Positions 42,603 through 50,451 of a DNA stretch of 64,000 nt are shown piece by piece (within the stretch, counting starts at the first letter, position 1; every line of letters begins with the position of its first letter). The notes under the pieces are model-generated. The model had not been told where the DNA came from, made no database searches, and worked only from the letters and a program-made list of their open reading frames with translations. The position numbers and the translations under genes are program-made. Source of the stretch: Fastidiosipila sanguinis (lineage in GTDB: Bacteria; Bacillota; Clostridia; Saccharofermentanales; Fastidiosipilaceae); contig NZ_CP027226.1 in the NCBI RefSeq assembly GCF_002998295.1, positions 1,408,001-1,472,000 on the forward strand, read 5' to 3'.

Positions 42603-44490
42603 TCCTAAATTCGTCTGCTTTTTCCATGTTGTACACGTTAAATCGTTGTTGTTTTCCATCTATGAACTTACGCACTCCATACCTAACCTTGCCATTAGAT
42701 GTGCCCTGTTCAACTTCTATAACTCCTATGTCAGCTAACGCACTCAAAGCTGATGTGTAGTTGTTAACTTCATCCATTAAAACTTCGTTTCGCATTACTG
42801 ACGGTATGAAATACACGGTTCTTTCGTCTTCATCTATATATCCTGCCAGTTGTTGCGGCTGAAAATTGATTAGTGATTCATTATCTCCAATAACTTTGAA
42901 CCTCGATCGATTGATGTTGATCCAGTCGTTAATGACGTCTATAGCTCTAAGTTCAACGCTTGAGTCGTCTTTTCTGACTAGTACGCTTATGACTTCATCT
43001 GGTGTTAGGTGTGAAGCAGGCTTCTTATCGTCTGAACGTTTGAGGACTTTCCACATAATGCTGTCTCCGATTAATAACGCGGTTGCAGTCATCAATTGTT
43101 TGTCGTGAATCTCTCCCTTGCTTAAACTTTGCAATGTTGTACCTAACGTTTGGTACATCTCTTTTATGGTTTCTTTACCTATGCGCTTTATTTCATTTAC
43201 TATAATCTCGCCGCCAAAACCGTAGTTGTCTCGGATTGTATTCGCGATCTTATTACCTTCTGTGAAATCTACCAGTTGATCCTTAAGCTCTATCTCTATA
43301 GCTCTGGCAAAAGCACCTTGACCATCTGTGTTTTTAACGATTGGACTTTCTCCAGTAGTTAAGACCATGAGTCTCCAAGTGCCTTGGCGCTGGAGTCCGC
43401 CGTCGCGCCTGCCCCTGCCTTTGCCCTGTCCGCTTGCTAAGTTGTATACACTGAATGTTGTTTGTCCTTTGTATTTGCTTGACAGTTGCAATTCGTCTAG
43501 AACTAATGGACAGTGCTGTAAGGTTTCTGCGTATCGCTCAATAGCTACTGTTGTTGAATTAAAAGATTGCAAATACTTACCTGATTCTGGATCTCCCCAA
43601 AGACTAGCTGCAACCATTGCGAGTAAGCTCTTACCAGTACCAGATTTTGTAGACCAAACATGACAAAATGCTGTGTCTATTCCTAAAACGCTTAACACTG
43701 GACTTGCAGCCGCTGCTGCTAACATAATTTTTGCAGCAATTGAACGCTCTCTAAAATCAATTATTGTATCTTGCCAGAGCTCGAAATCTCCCTTGGTCTC
43801 TACTGATTCAAATAGGCTCTGCAAACTCATATCGCCTGAGAAATCTAACCTGTCAGAATACGGCACAAAATCGCCTTGATCAGTCCAACCCAGAGCAGAG
43901 GTTGCTCTTTTGATAGGTATAGTTTCATAGTTGATATTGTCAAAATCCTGTAAGTACTTAATTAATAGATTTGCGTTGTCAGTTGTAACTGATATCCCAT
44001 AATCTGCTAGTGTAACTATCTTTGTTGAGCTTGCTATAGTAGACTTATCGACTGTTATTGACATCCATCTGTCATTCGGCTTATAAGTTAGTTCTACCTT
44101 CTCGGTCTTATCGATATTATCTATTAAGCGCCTGCTTATATATATCGGATGACTGATTACGCATTCGTTTTGATAGTCAAATATCGCGCCTTCATCAGTC
44201 AGCTTAAAGTTCGTAGAAAAATCGAAGTTATTTAAACTTTTGTCTACTAGTTTCGGCTTAGGTTTGGTTTTCTTGATCTCTTCGCCTTCGTTGTAATCTG
44301 CAAGATATGCGTTAAGTTTTCCATCGAATTCTTTAGCAGTAACTCCTTTAGTCCTTGCGATTTCACGCATTTTGTACATCTCGTTCTCAAAATTGAAGTT
44401 AGATTTGTCTTTTAGTCCGGCAAGCAATTCAAAAGGGACAATGGTCTCATAATCTAAGTCTCTATAGTCTATGCCTTTTTCGTTTTCTGA
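42598..44490 (-). CDS. DUF927-type phage replication ATPase
   Basis: About 630 residues. A Walker A motif STKSGTGKS and Walker B-like LVLDELQL fall in the DUF927 domain. The N terminus is a charged linker; the C terminus has a winged-helix-like segment. It follows a separate CHC2 zinc-finger gene, so primase and helicase functions appear to be split. The ATG at 44490 has AAAGGTGG upstream. Its stop overlaps the last iteron. Confidence 0.85.
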   Translation of the reverse strand, partial: SENEKGIDYRDLDYETIVPFELLAGLKDKSNFNFENEMYKMREIARTKGVTAKEFDGKLNAYLADYNEGEEIKKTKPKPKLVDKSLNNFDFSTNFKLTDEGAIFDYQNECVISHPIYISRRLIDNIDKTEKVELTYKPNDRWMSITVDKSTIASSTKIVTLADYGISVTTDNANLLIKYLQDFDNINYETIPIKRATSALGWTDQGDFVPYSDRLDFSGDMSLQSLFESVETKGDFELWQDTIIDFRERSIAAKIMLAAAAASPVLSVLGIDTAFCHVWSTKSGTGKSLLAMVAASLWGDPESGKYLQSFNSTTVAIERYAETLQHCPLVLDELQLSSKYKGQTTFSVYNLASGQGKGRGRRDGGLQRQGTWRLMVLTTGESPIVKNTDGQGAFARAIEIELKDQLVDFTEGNKIANTIRDNYGFGGEIIVNEIKRIGKETIKEMYQTLGTTLQSLSKGEIHDKQLMTATALLIGDSIMWKVLKRSDDKKPASHLTPDEVISVLVRKDDSSVELRAIDVINDWININRSRFKVIGDNESLINFQPQQLAGYIDEDERTVYFIPSVMRNEVLMDEVNNYTSALSALADIGVIEVEQGTSNGKVRYGVRKFIDGKQQRFNVYNMEKADEFRN

Positions 44491-44495
44491 CATTC

Positions 44496-44999
44496 TTACC
44501 ACCTTTCTGTGTAGTCGAACCAATACCGTTCTAGATTCTGATAAGCGTTTATGACCTCTTCCGTGAAATCTTCTATATTTGTTGGATTGGTTTCTAGAAA
44601 CTTCTCTATGATTAGTTTCTGTTCCAAATACCTGTTGTAGTAGAATCTTGCAGCTTCACTTTCAATTAAGTTGTTGCTTACTTCTGTTTTCAAACGAACT
44701 TTTCTAGCCTTTTCCTCATGTGTTAGCTCTCTATCTACTAATCCATATAAACCTGCTATACCTTTGACCGCTTCTGTGAAATTTACTTTGTATACGAACA
44801 TGTAAAAATCAATTATTGATCCTCCGCGATTGCAAGCAAAGCAGTACCAAGAATTAGTGTCGTCATAGATATAAAGGCTAGGCGTGTCATCTTTATGATC
44901 AGGGCAGGAAATGAACCCTGCCCTGTTTGTATTGAAACCCAGTCTCTTGACTAAGGAAATAATGCTTACCTCATCTTTTAAACGTTCCGCCCTAATCAT
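44496..44999 (-). CDS. CHC2 zinc-finger primase-like protein
   Basis: 167 residues. The zinc ligands are C32, H35, C53 and C56 (CPDH...CFAC), the pattern of DnaG-type N-terminal domains. The catalytic TOPRIM domain is missing, so it probably acts with the DUF927 protein encoded next. The stop overlaps the leader of that gene. Confidence 0.88.
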   Translation of the reverse strand: MIRAERLKDEVSIISLVKRLGFNTNRAGFISCPDHKDDTPSLYIYDDTNSWYCFACNRGGSIIDFYMFVYKVNFTEAVKGIAGLYGLVDRELTHEEKARKVRLKTEVSNNLIESEAARFYYNRYLEQKLIIEKFLETNPTNIEDFTEEVINAYQNLERYWFDYTERW

Positions 45000-45001
45000 G
45001 A

Positions 45002-45568
45002 TTAGATATCAAAAGGCATATCGTCAGTATCAGTTCCGCCTAGATCAAATAACCCTGATTTGTCGACCTTTGCTTTTGCTAGATCTGCATCTGATAGTTC
45101 TTTTTTATCAGGTATTATTTGATCCTCGACCTTATCTATTCCACAGAACCAACGTAATTTATTTGATGTTTTAACTTCTCCTTGTTGGTTCAGATACTCT
45201 TGCTCTCCAAAGACTCCACCGACTTCTCTACCTACTAAGCCTTGTTCGTGATCCCAGTCAAACTTGTAGCCTGGATTAGAATTCTCTACAGATGTGATGA
45301 ACTGTTTTAGATTTCTGACTGCCCACTCGTTTTCTGTCAGCATAATGTAGTGTGTGCCTTGGTAGTAGCGACCTTTAGTGTGGTTTTTCAGGAAATAACC
45401 TGGTTGTTTATCTTTTTTTGATGTGTCGTATGTGATGACTAGCATGTCATTACCACTTTTTGATACTGTTTCTTCTACTGTTAGGATCTTTAGGTAGTGC
45501 CCGCCTAAATCTAATGGTTTCCATCCTGTGTTTGTTTCTACTTTGTCGTAATTGCTTGGTTTTCTCAT
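45002..45568 (-). CDS. DUF669 protein, ssDNA-binding-like
   Basis: 188 residues with the DUF669 pattern (GWKPLDLGGHYLKILTVEET, then GRYYQGTHYIMLTENEWAVR). The acidic C-terminal tail DDMPFDI resembles single-stranded DNA-binding protein tails that recruit partners. It lies directly after the Sak4-like ATPase, the usual recombination pair. Confidence 0.85.
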   Translation of the reverse strand: MRKPSNYDKVETNTGWKPLDLGGHYLKILTVEETVSKSGNDMLVITYDTSKKDKQPGYFLKNHTKGRYYQGTHYIMLTENEWAVRNLKQFITSVENSNPGYKFDWDHEQGLVGREVGGVFGEQEYLNQQGEVKTSNKLRWFCGIDKVEDQIIPDKKELSDADLAKAKVDKSGLFDLGGTDTDDMPFDI

Positions 45569-45572
45569 TTTT

Positions 45573-46211
45573 CTAATACTCCTTTAATTCTTTAATTAGT
45601 AATGTAATGTCGTTCTCGATTTCGTCCTGCTCGAACATCCCTAACGGTGTCTTTGCTGTTGTGTTTTCTCCTCTGGTTTGGAAAACATAACCTGATGAGG
45701 TTTGCTTTGCTAATAACACGGTTGTGAACTTAGACTCGAGAACTATTTTTTCTAGTTTCCTACCGTTAGTCTTTAGCCTTGTTTGACGGTAACCGTCTTC
45801 AGTTGTGATTGTTTCTGCGTGACCCAGAATAATGACTACTTGATCTTCTCTAAGGTCTGATGCTAGCTTGCATATTGAGTACGCAAAATCTGCTAAGTCA
45901 GTCCATTTGTCGTAGCCTTTAACCTTTAGATTTGCCATCTCATAATCCAGCATTACCGCGTTAATTGTGTCGATGATGATGTACTTGATATTCTCTGACT
46001 GCTTAGCTGATAGCATGGCTTTTAAGATTAGGTCATAACTACTTGATTTGATATAGTTCTTGTTCTTAGAGTTGTACTGGTCGCGCCAACCTTTCCAACT
46101 CAGTCCCTTACCGTCTGCATCTATATATAGAACTTCTTTAGGCGGTAAATTTCTTAAGCTTGTGGTCTTGCCTGCGCCAGACTCTCCCATAATTAATACT
46201 GCTTTACTCAT
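45573..46211 (-). CDS. Sak4-like RecA-fold ATPase
   Basis: 212 residues, Walker A GESGAGKTTS (8-17) and Walker B YIIIDTINAV. This is the AAA_24/Sak4 group of phage single-strand annealing or RecA-like proteins. It acts with the DUF669 protein in recombination-dependent replication. Confidence 0.88.
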   Translation of the reverse strand: MSKAVLIMGESGAGKTTSLRNLPPKEVLYIDADGKGLSWKGWRDQYNSKNKNYIKSSSYDLILKAMLSAKQSENIKYIIIDTINAVMLDYEMANLKVKGYDKWTDLADFAYSICKLASDLREDQVVIILGHAETITTEDGYRQTRLKTNGRKLEKIVLESKFTTVLLAKQTSSGYVFQTRGENTTAKTPLGMFEQDEIENDITLLIKELKEY

Positions 46212-46220
46212 TCAACACTC

Positions 46221-46715
46221 CTACTTAATCTGTAAGTTTTGATTTTCAATCAACATCGCGCCTGCTATGTCTTGACCGTTTTTTATCGCTTTTTTGATTG
46301 AGACCTTGTCAGGTGTAACAGTTAATTTTGCGTTGATGTATTCTTCAGGAATTAAGCTTTCGTCTAAGATGTCGACTGATTCTGATTTCCTGAAACTTAT
46401 CCTGACGTCGTCTGTCTCAACTTTGTCTTTGCCTGCTCGGTTCATCATGTCTGATAGATAAGCCTTTAAGCGTTCAGCTTTGTTAATCGTTGACTTTTGG
46501 CGGTCATATAACGAATCGCGTTTATTCTTAATAGCCTCCGCCTGAGCTTGTAACTCTTGGATATATAAAGCGATATTGCTTGCTTTGTCGTCGAACTCCC
46601 CTTGGATCTCTTCTAGTTGCTCAAGGTTTAATAATTCGCCTGTTTCTTCGTCTATCTCAATGTTTTCGAAAATCTGTAATAATTCTTCTGTGATTCCAAA
46701 TAAGCTTTTATTCAT
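46221..46715 (-). CDS. Gp157-family phage protein
   Basis: 164 residues, an N-terminal acidic half and a central coiled coil, with the Gp157 pattern (ALYIQELQAQAEAIKNKRDS and MNRAGKDKVETDDVRISFRK). The family typically precedes Sak4/DUF669. It has been linked to phage resistance in some streptococcal studies, but its biochemical role is unclear. Confidence 0.87.
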   Translation of the reverse strand: MNKSLFGITEELLQIFENIEIDEETGELLNLEQLEEIQGEFDDKASNIALYIQELQAQAEAIKNKRDSLYDRQKSTINKAERLKAYLSDMMNRAGKDKVETDDVRISFRKSESVDILDESLIPEEYINAKLTVTPDKVSIKKAIKNGQDIAGAMLIENQNLQIK

Positions 46716-47049
46716 CGTCTTCTCCTTCCACTTTTAGATCTACTAAATCCAATACATCTAATAATTTGTTCAACATTTCTCGGCTAGGTGTTCTATCTCC
46801 TCTCATCCAACGTCTAACTGTTGAATCTGCGACTCCTACTTCTTTGGCTATCTCATCAACTGAACGTTTGTCCATCTTCACTAGTCGTTTAATCTCTGAT
46901 GCAGGCAGTGTATTTGTTACTTTAATCATTACTTTTAGTGGAATAATGTAGCTTAGAATTTGGATCACATAATCGAGTGATTGAGCTTTTGCATTAGCTA
47001 CTATTTCTGCTGCTTTTAAATAATCTTCTTTTGTTAAATTGCTATTCAT
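46708..47049 (-). CDS. Phage HTH protein
   Basis: 113 residues with a C-terminal helix-turn-helix (SVDEIAKEVGVADSTVRRWM). The N-terminal half is helical. Start at 47049 because GAGGAGG lies about 10 bases upstream. It may regulate early genes. Confidence 0.7.
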   Translation of the reverse strand: MNSNLTKEDYLKAAEIVANAKAQSLDYVIQILSYIIPLKVMIKVTNTLPASEIKRLVKMDKRSVDEIAKEVGVADSTVRRWMRGDRTPSREMLNKLLDVLDLVDLKVEGEDDE

Positions 47050-47236
47050 CTCTCGATACCTCCTCATAATCTGCGTTTTTAATTAATTGCTTTAAATTTC
47101 TTATTTCTTGGTCTATAATTAAGTAAGAATCTTCTATTTGGTAGATCTGTTCTTGAATTTGCGTGGTGGCTTTTTCTAACAGATCTATTATTTTGCTTAA
47201 GTCGCTATCCGACAGTTTTAAATAGATTTCTTTCAT
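47042..47236 (-). CDS. Small coiled-coil early protein
   Basis: 64 residues, heptad pattern throughout (LSKIIDLLEKATTQIQEQIY). Overlaps both neighbours. Function unknown. Confidence 0.55.
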   Translation of the reverse strand: MKEIYLKLSDSDLSKIIDLLEKATTQIQEQIYQIEDSYLIIDQEIRNLKQLIKNADYEEVSRDE

Positions 47237-47453
47237 CTTTTAATCTCCTCTCTACTTCTTGATTGACTTGCTCCCTTAAAGCCTCATCACCTGCTTTCTT
47301 TTTATTGAGTTGCCTCTTTAGCTTTTGATTATCGTATTCCAACTTCCAAAGCTCTTTTTGCATCACCTCCATTTGATTGTTTGAATATATTGCCCACATT
47401 ACTGCTAGTGCAGTGATTGGTGCTGTAACCCATAAAATTGCTGCTACTACCAT
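47205..47453 (-). CDS. Small membrane protein with cytoplasmic coil
   Basis: 82 residues. One N-terminal membrane helix (VVAAILWVTAPITALAVMWA) and a basic coiled tail. Position early in the lytic operon. No family recognised; superinfection exclusion is one possible role. Confidence 0.55.
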   Translation of the reverse strand: MVVAAILWVTAPITALAVMWAIYSNNQMEVMQKELWKLEYDNQKLKRQLNKKKAGDEALREQVNQEVERRLKDERNLFKTVG

Positions 47454-47755
47454 GTCTCTGCTTCCTTTCTATTGTTTCTAGTTATCATCTGATATAAATC
47501 TCTCATTACTTCTTCATCTGTTCTTGGTTTCTCTTCCTCTATGTCCCATTCTGTAAGCTCTCTAATTACTTCTTTTGTTGTCATATCGAAATAAAATTTA
47601 ATTAAAGTAATTTCATTCAAACTAAACGGAAGATTCTGCCTTAGCCTATTGCTTACAGTTACCTCGCTTATCCCAAGTATTCTTGCTAGGTCTTTTTGCT
47701 GAACATGCTGTTCTTGCATTCTTTTCCTAAACTTGGTGTAATCCAGTTTCCTCAT
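47447..47755 (-). CDS. Phage XRE-like regulator
   Basis: 102 residues, helix-turn-helix QKDLARILGISEVTVSNRLR near the N terminus and an acidic C-terminal part. It lies at the upstream end of the run of overlapping early genes and may be an antirepressor or second regulator. Confidence 0.7.
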   Translation of the reverse strand: MRKLDYTKFRKRMQEQHVQQKDLARILGISEVTVSNRLRQNLPFSLNEITLIKFYFDMTTKEVIRELTEWDIEEEKPRTDEEVMRDLYQMITRNNRKEAETW

Positions 47756-47827
47756 ATTGGTCTGCTCCTTTCTATGTATTGTTTGTGCTATCCTTTATTT
47801 AAAATCTAAGTAAAGGAGGTTATTTAT

Positions 47828-48013
47828 ATGCTTTCACCTTATGAAGCTACAATCGAAGTCTTAAAATCTCGATTGACAAATTCCACTGCTGTAGTAAATC
47901 AAGAAAGTGCTAAAGATGTAGCAGACTTCGCCCAAGTTCTTTTTGATAAATTCACTGAACTTTACACAGCAGATAAAGCCAATAAAAAGTCTCAACAAGT
48001 TAAATATAATTAG
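47828..48013 (+). CDS. Small plus-strand phage protein
   Basis: 61 residues (MLSPYEATIEVLKSRLTNST start), helical. AAAGGAGG lies 8 bases before the ATG, and it is encoded against the early operon. TTGTTT and TAAAAT upstream are a possible promoter. Its 3' end overlaps the 51-residue minus-strand gene by 14 bases. Confidence 0.55.
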   Translation: MLSPYEATIEVLKSRLTNSTAVVNQESAKDVADFAQVLFDKFTELYTADKANKKSQQVKYN

Positions 48014-48155
48014 AAGCCACTGACTTATTGAGTTCTATTAGAAAGTCTGTTTCGGATTGGTTTAGCTGACTACCGTTACAGGCTTTTTCTAATAAGTACT
48101 TTCCATATTCAAAAAACAACTGTTGTATTTCATATATTTCTATAACCTTATTCAT
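48000..48155 (-). CDS. 51-residue early phage protein
   Basis: Open frame MNKVIEIYEIQQLFFEYGKY and on, ending at 48000. AGGA/GGAAG lies upstream of the ATG. It is second in the early transcript after the Cro-like gene. Its tail is convergent with the plus-strand gene 47828-48013. Confidence 0.5.
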   Translation of the reverse strand: MNKVIEIYEIQQLFFEYGKYLLEKACNGSQLNQSETDFLIELNKSVASNYI

Positions 48156-48188
48156 ACTTCCTATCCTTTCCTTTGTGTTGCGTTAAAG

Positions 48189-48401
48189 TCATACATTGGT
48201 TGACTTTGAATTTAAAATTTTTTCTGTTAAATCATCAATTGTTAAACCTAACGCATCTGCTAATTGATTTGCTGACTCTAGTGTAGGTATCACAGATCCT
48301 TTAGCTATCCTACTTACACGTTGTCTACTCCAACCTAAATGATCTGCTAAGTTTGATTGAGAACCATACTTTAAAATAATTATTTTTTGTAATTCCGTCA
48401 T
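48189..48401 (-). CDS. Cro-like repressor
   Basis: 70 residues, nearly all a single XRE helix-turn-helix (SQSNLADHLGWSRQRVSRIA). AAAGGAGG sits 4 bases before the ATG at 48401. It is divergent from the CI-like gene and starts the lytic early operon. Confidence 0.85.
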   Translation of the reverse strand: MTELQKIIILKYGSQSNLADHLGWSRQRVSRIAKGSVIPTLESANQLADALGLTIDDLTEKILNSKSTNV

Positions 48402-48441
48402 ATTGCCTCCTTTCATAAATCATATCTTAGTTGACGACTTA

Positions 48442-48492
48442 ATAGTAAATCATCAAAAAGTACTTGTCAACCAAGATGTGATAATGTAACAT
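48442..48492. promoter_or_regulatory. Divergent CI/Cro promoters and operators
   Basis: Minus strand: TTGACA (48465-48470), 17 bp, TACTAT (48442-48447), driving the Cro side. Plus strand: TTGTCA (48464-48469), 17 bp, TAACAT (48487-48492), driving the repressor. The -35 boxes overlap. Operator-like ATCTTrGTTGAC copies lie inverted around them, with further GTTGAC words by the CI ribosome binding site. Confidence 0.7.
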
Positions 48493-48528
48493 AGATGTAA
48501 CATTACAGTTGACTAGGAGGAGTTCTTT

Positions 48529-49209
48529 ATGGCTACATTTGGTGAGAAAATAAAAGCTATTAGATTTCATTTAGGCTTTACGCAAGATGAGTTAGCTAAA
48601 AAACTTGATGTTACTAAGCAGGTTATAAGTAAGTATGAAAACCAACAAGCTTCACCTAGATTGGATACAGTTAGTGAGTTTGCAGAAAAATTAAATATAG
48701 AATTAACATTCTTAATTAACGATACTTACACAGTTGAGCAAACAATCAATGCTTTAAATAGAACTGCAGTTGTTAACTTTACTAACTCCCTTCCTTCAAA
48801 TATTATCCCAATCAACAAAGCTAGACGAATACCAATTCTTGGCTCTGTCGCTTGTGGTACTCCTACTTTTGCTGAGGAAAACATCGAGGATTACTTTGTT
48901 ACTAATGACATTATCAAAGCTGATTTCTGCTTATATGCTAAAGGCGACTCAATGATTGAAGCTGATATAAATGATGGCGATCTAGTTTTCGTTCGTAAAA
49001 CTCCTGCTGTTGATAATGGCAAGATTGCTGTTGTATTAATCGGCGAAGAAACTACGCTTAAACGTGTTTATAAGACAGAGGATAGTCTAATATTGCATGC
49101 TGAAAACAGAACCTACCAGCCTTTAATTTATACAGAAAAGGATTGCAAGATTGAAAATATAATGGTGCTCGGCGAGATGATTGGTATCTATAAGAATATT
49201 AAGCAGTAA
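48529..49209 (+). CDS. CI-like phage repressor with S24 peptidase domain
   Basis: 226 residues. XRE helix-turn-helix (TQDELAKKLDVTKQVISKYE) at 18-37. LexA-like autoprotease domain with Ser141 (GDSM) and Lys178 (TLKRVY). The predicted cleavage point is Cys109-Gly110 in SVACG, a variant of the usual Ala-Gly. It maintains lysogeny and should be inactivated on RecA activation. Confidence 0.92.
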   Translation: MATFGEKIKAIRFHLGFTQDELAKKLDVTKQVISKYENQQASPRLDTVSEFAEKLNIELTFLINDTYTVEQTINALNRTAVVNFTNSLPSNIIPINKARRIPILGSVACGTPTFAEENIEDYFVTNDIIKADFCLYAKGDSMIEADINDGDLVFVRKTPAVDNGKIAVVLIGEETTLKRVYKTEDSLILHAENRTYQPLIYTEKDCKIENIMVLGEMIGIYKNIKQ

Positions 49210-49224
49210 GTTAGGGAGATATCT

Positions 49225-50202
49225 ATGAATAATGATGATTTAATTAAAAGATTAGTCGATAAAAGTATAGAAGCTTTTTTAATGGGCTTAGAAGTTTATA
49301 ACAAGCCTACAATTAAATACAGGATTGAAGGCTTTAGTTTCTTCATATGTAATGCATGGGAACTTATGCTTAAGGCAGAATTAATAAAAAAAGATATACC
49401 GATTTATTACAAAAACAACCCAGATAGAACCCTTAATATATCTGAATGTATATCAAAAATTTATCCTGATAAAAACACTAGGATTAGATTGAATTTAGAA
49501 AAAATAGTTGAGCTTAGAAATACAAGCACCCATTTTATAACTGAAGATTATGAAGTTAAATATGTAGGGCTGTTTCAAGCATGCGTATTAAATTATTCGA
49601 ATGAACTGCAGAATTTTCATAATGAAAATATCTTAGAATATATACCTCAGAATTTTTTAACAATAACTCCACACTTTAAAGCATTAAATAACGAAGAAAT
49701 AAAGATTAAGTACCCAGTGGAAATCGCTGAAAAATTAATAGAGCGTTCCAATTCAATTGATGTATTAAGTGATGAAATAAATTCGGATAAATTTTCTATT
49801 CAAGTTAATCAGAACCTTTATATAACCAGAGATAGAAGCAATGCAGACTTCACGTTAAGAATTACTAAAGATTCTGAAAAAGGTGTAGCAATCGTAAAAG
49901 ACTTGAAAGATCCTTCTGATACACATAAATACTCATATTCTAATGTAATTACAGCAGTTCAGGAGAGAATGAAAAAGAAAAATTTAAAAATTGATTACGA
50001 AAAGGGGTTCAATACATATGTATTTCAATTATTTATAGATTTTTACAACATAAAATCCGAACCTAAATACACTTATCGTCATACAATTGGAAATAACTCA
50101 CAGTATACATATTCACAAACATTAGTAGATTTTATAATAGGAATGATGGAACAAGACCCTAATAACTTTGTTAAAAGCTTAGTCAAAAATAAAAAAAGAT
50201 GA
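49225..50202 (+). CDS. DUF3644 protein with HEPN-like R-x4-H motif
   Basis: 325 residues. The first 190 match the DUF3644 pattern: NKPTIKYRIEGFSFFICNAW, ELMLKAELIKK, then ELRNTSTHFI. The last gives R98-x4-H103, the catalytic signature of HEPN ribonucleases. The C-terminal 130 residues include a segment (SNVITAVQERMKKKNLKIDY) that may bind nucleic acid. The gene starts 15 bases after the CI repressor with GGGAG upstream, so it is probably expressed in the lysogen. A structured RNA is encoded convergently across its stop codon. RNA-targeting immunity or a toxin role is inference. Confidence 0.8.
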   Translation: MNNDDLIKRLVDKSIEAFLMGLEVYNKPTIKYRIEGFSFFICNAWELMLKAELIKKDIPIYYKNNPDRTLNISECISKIYPDKNTRIRLNLEKIVELRNTSTHFITEDYEVKYVGLFQACVLNYSNELQNFHNENILEYIPQNFLTITPHFKALNNEEIKIKYPVEIAEKLIERSNSIDVLSDEINSDKFSIQVNQNLYITRDRSNADFTLRITKDSEKGVAIVKDLKDPSDTHKYSYSNVITAVQERMKKKNLKIDYEKGFNTYVFQLFIDFYNIKSEPKYTYRHTIGNNSQYTYSQTLVDFIIGMMEQDPNNFVKSLVKNKKR

Positions 50203-50281
50203 CCTCAGGCACATAGGAATTCTCAGCTTTCAGCCTACCCCATTATGGGACCCAGCGTTAATCCTTCACAAGTCATCTTAC
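50190..50281 (-). ncRNA. Structured small RNA convergent with the DUF3644 gene
   Basis: On the minus strand, AAGATGAC at the 5' end (50279-50272) pairs with GTCATCTT at the 3' end (50204-50197), directly followed by TTTTTTTATTTTT. Inside are CCCATAATGGG and possible crossing pairs (AGGC/GCCT and AGGAATT/AATCCT), which would make a pseudoknot. A TTGTTT-N16-TATAAT promoter with extended TGC lies 7 bases before the first base. The predicted transcript is about 90 nt and overlaps the last codon and stop of the DUF3644 gene. Confidence 0.68.
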
Positions 50282-50287
50282 AAGTTT

Positions 50288-50315
50288 ATTATAGCAAAAA
50301 ACAGTAAAAAAACAA
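50288..50315 (-). promoter_or_regulatory. Extended -10 promoter of the small RNA
   Basis: Minus strand -35 TTGTTT (50310-50315), 16-bp spacer, and TGC-TATAAT with -10 at 50288-50293. The predicted start is at 50279-50281, where the RNA outer stem begins. Confidence 0.65.
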
Positions 50316-50365
50316 TAACATTCAGTGAAGTGAGTAAAAAATATCAAGTTCATTGAAAAACAAAA

Positions 50366-50425
50366 AAGACTAGTTCCCCCACAGAACTAGCCTTAACACA
50401 TAGCACACTAAGAAAGGAGCATGCT
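50366..50425 (-). ncRNA. Candidate antisense RNA of the integrase leader
   Basis: A second minus-strand unit: TGCTATAAT (-10 at 50432-50437), then about 60 bases with TAGCA/TGCTA and CTAGTTC/GAACTAG hairpins, ending in TCTTTTTTG. It lies entirely in the integrase 5' leader, so it would be antisense to the integrase mRNA. The -35 is weak. Confidence 0.42.
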
Positions 50426-50451
50426 ACACATATTATAGCAGATTATTAAAT

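Noticed and set aside
44911-45174. Plus-strand 87-codon frame over the DUF669/CHC2 junction
   Set aside because: Antisense to two well-supported genes, without a ribosome binding site.
50197-50279. The DUF3644-linked RNA read on the plus strand
   Set aside because: The outer stem exists on both strands, but only the minus strand has a promoter and a T-run terminator.
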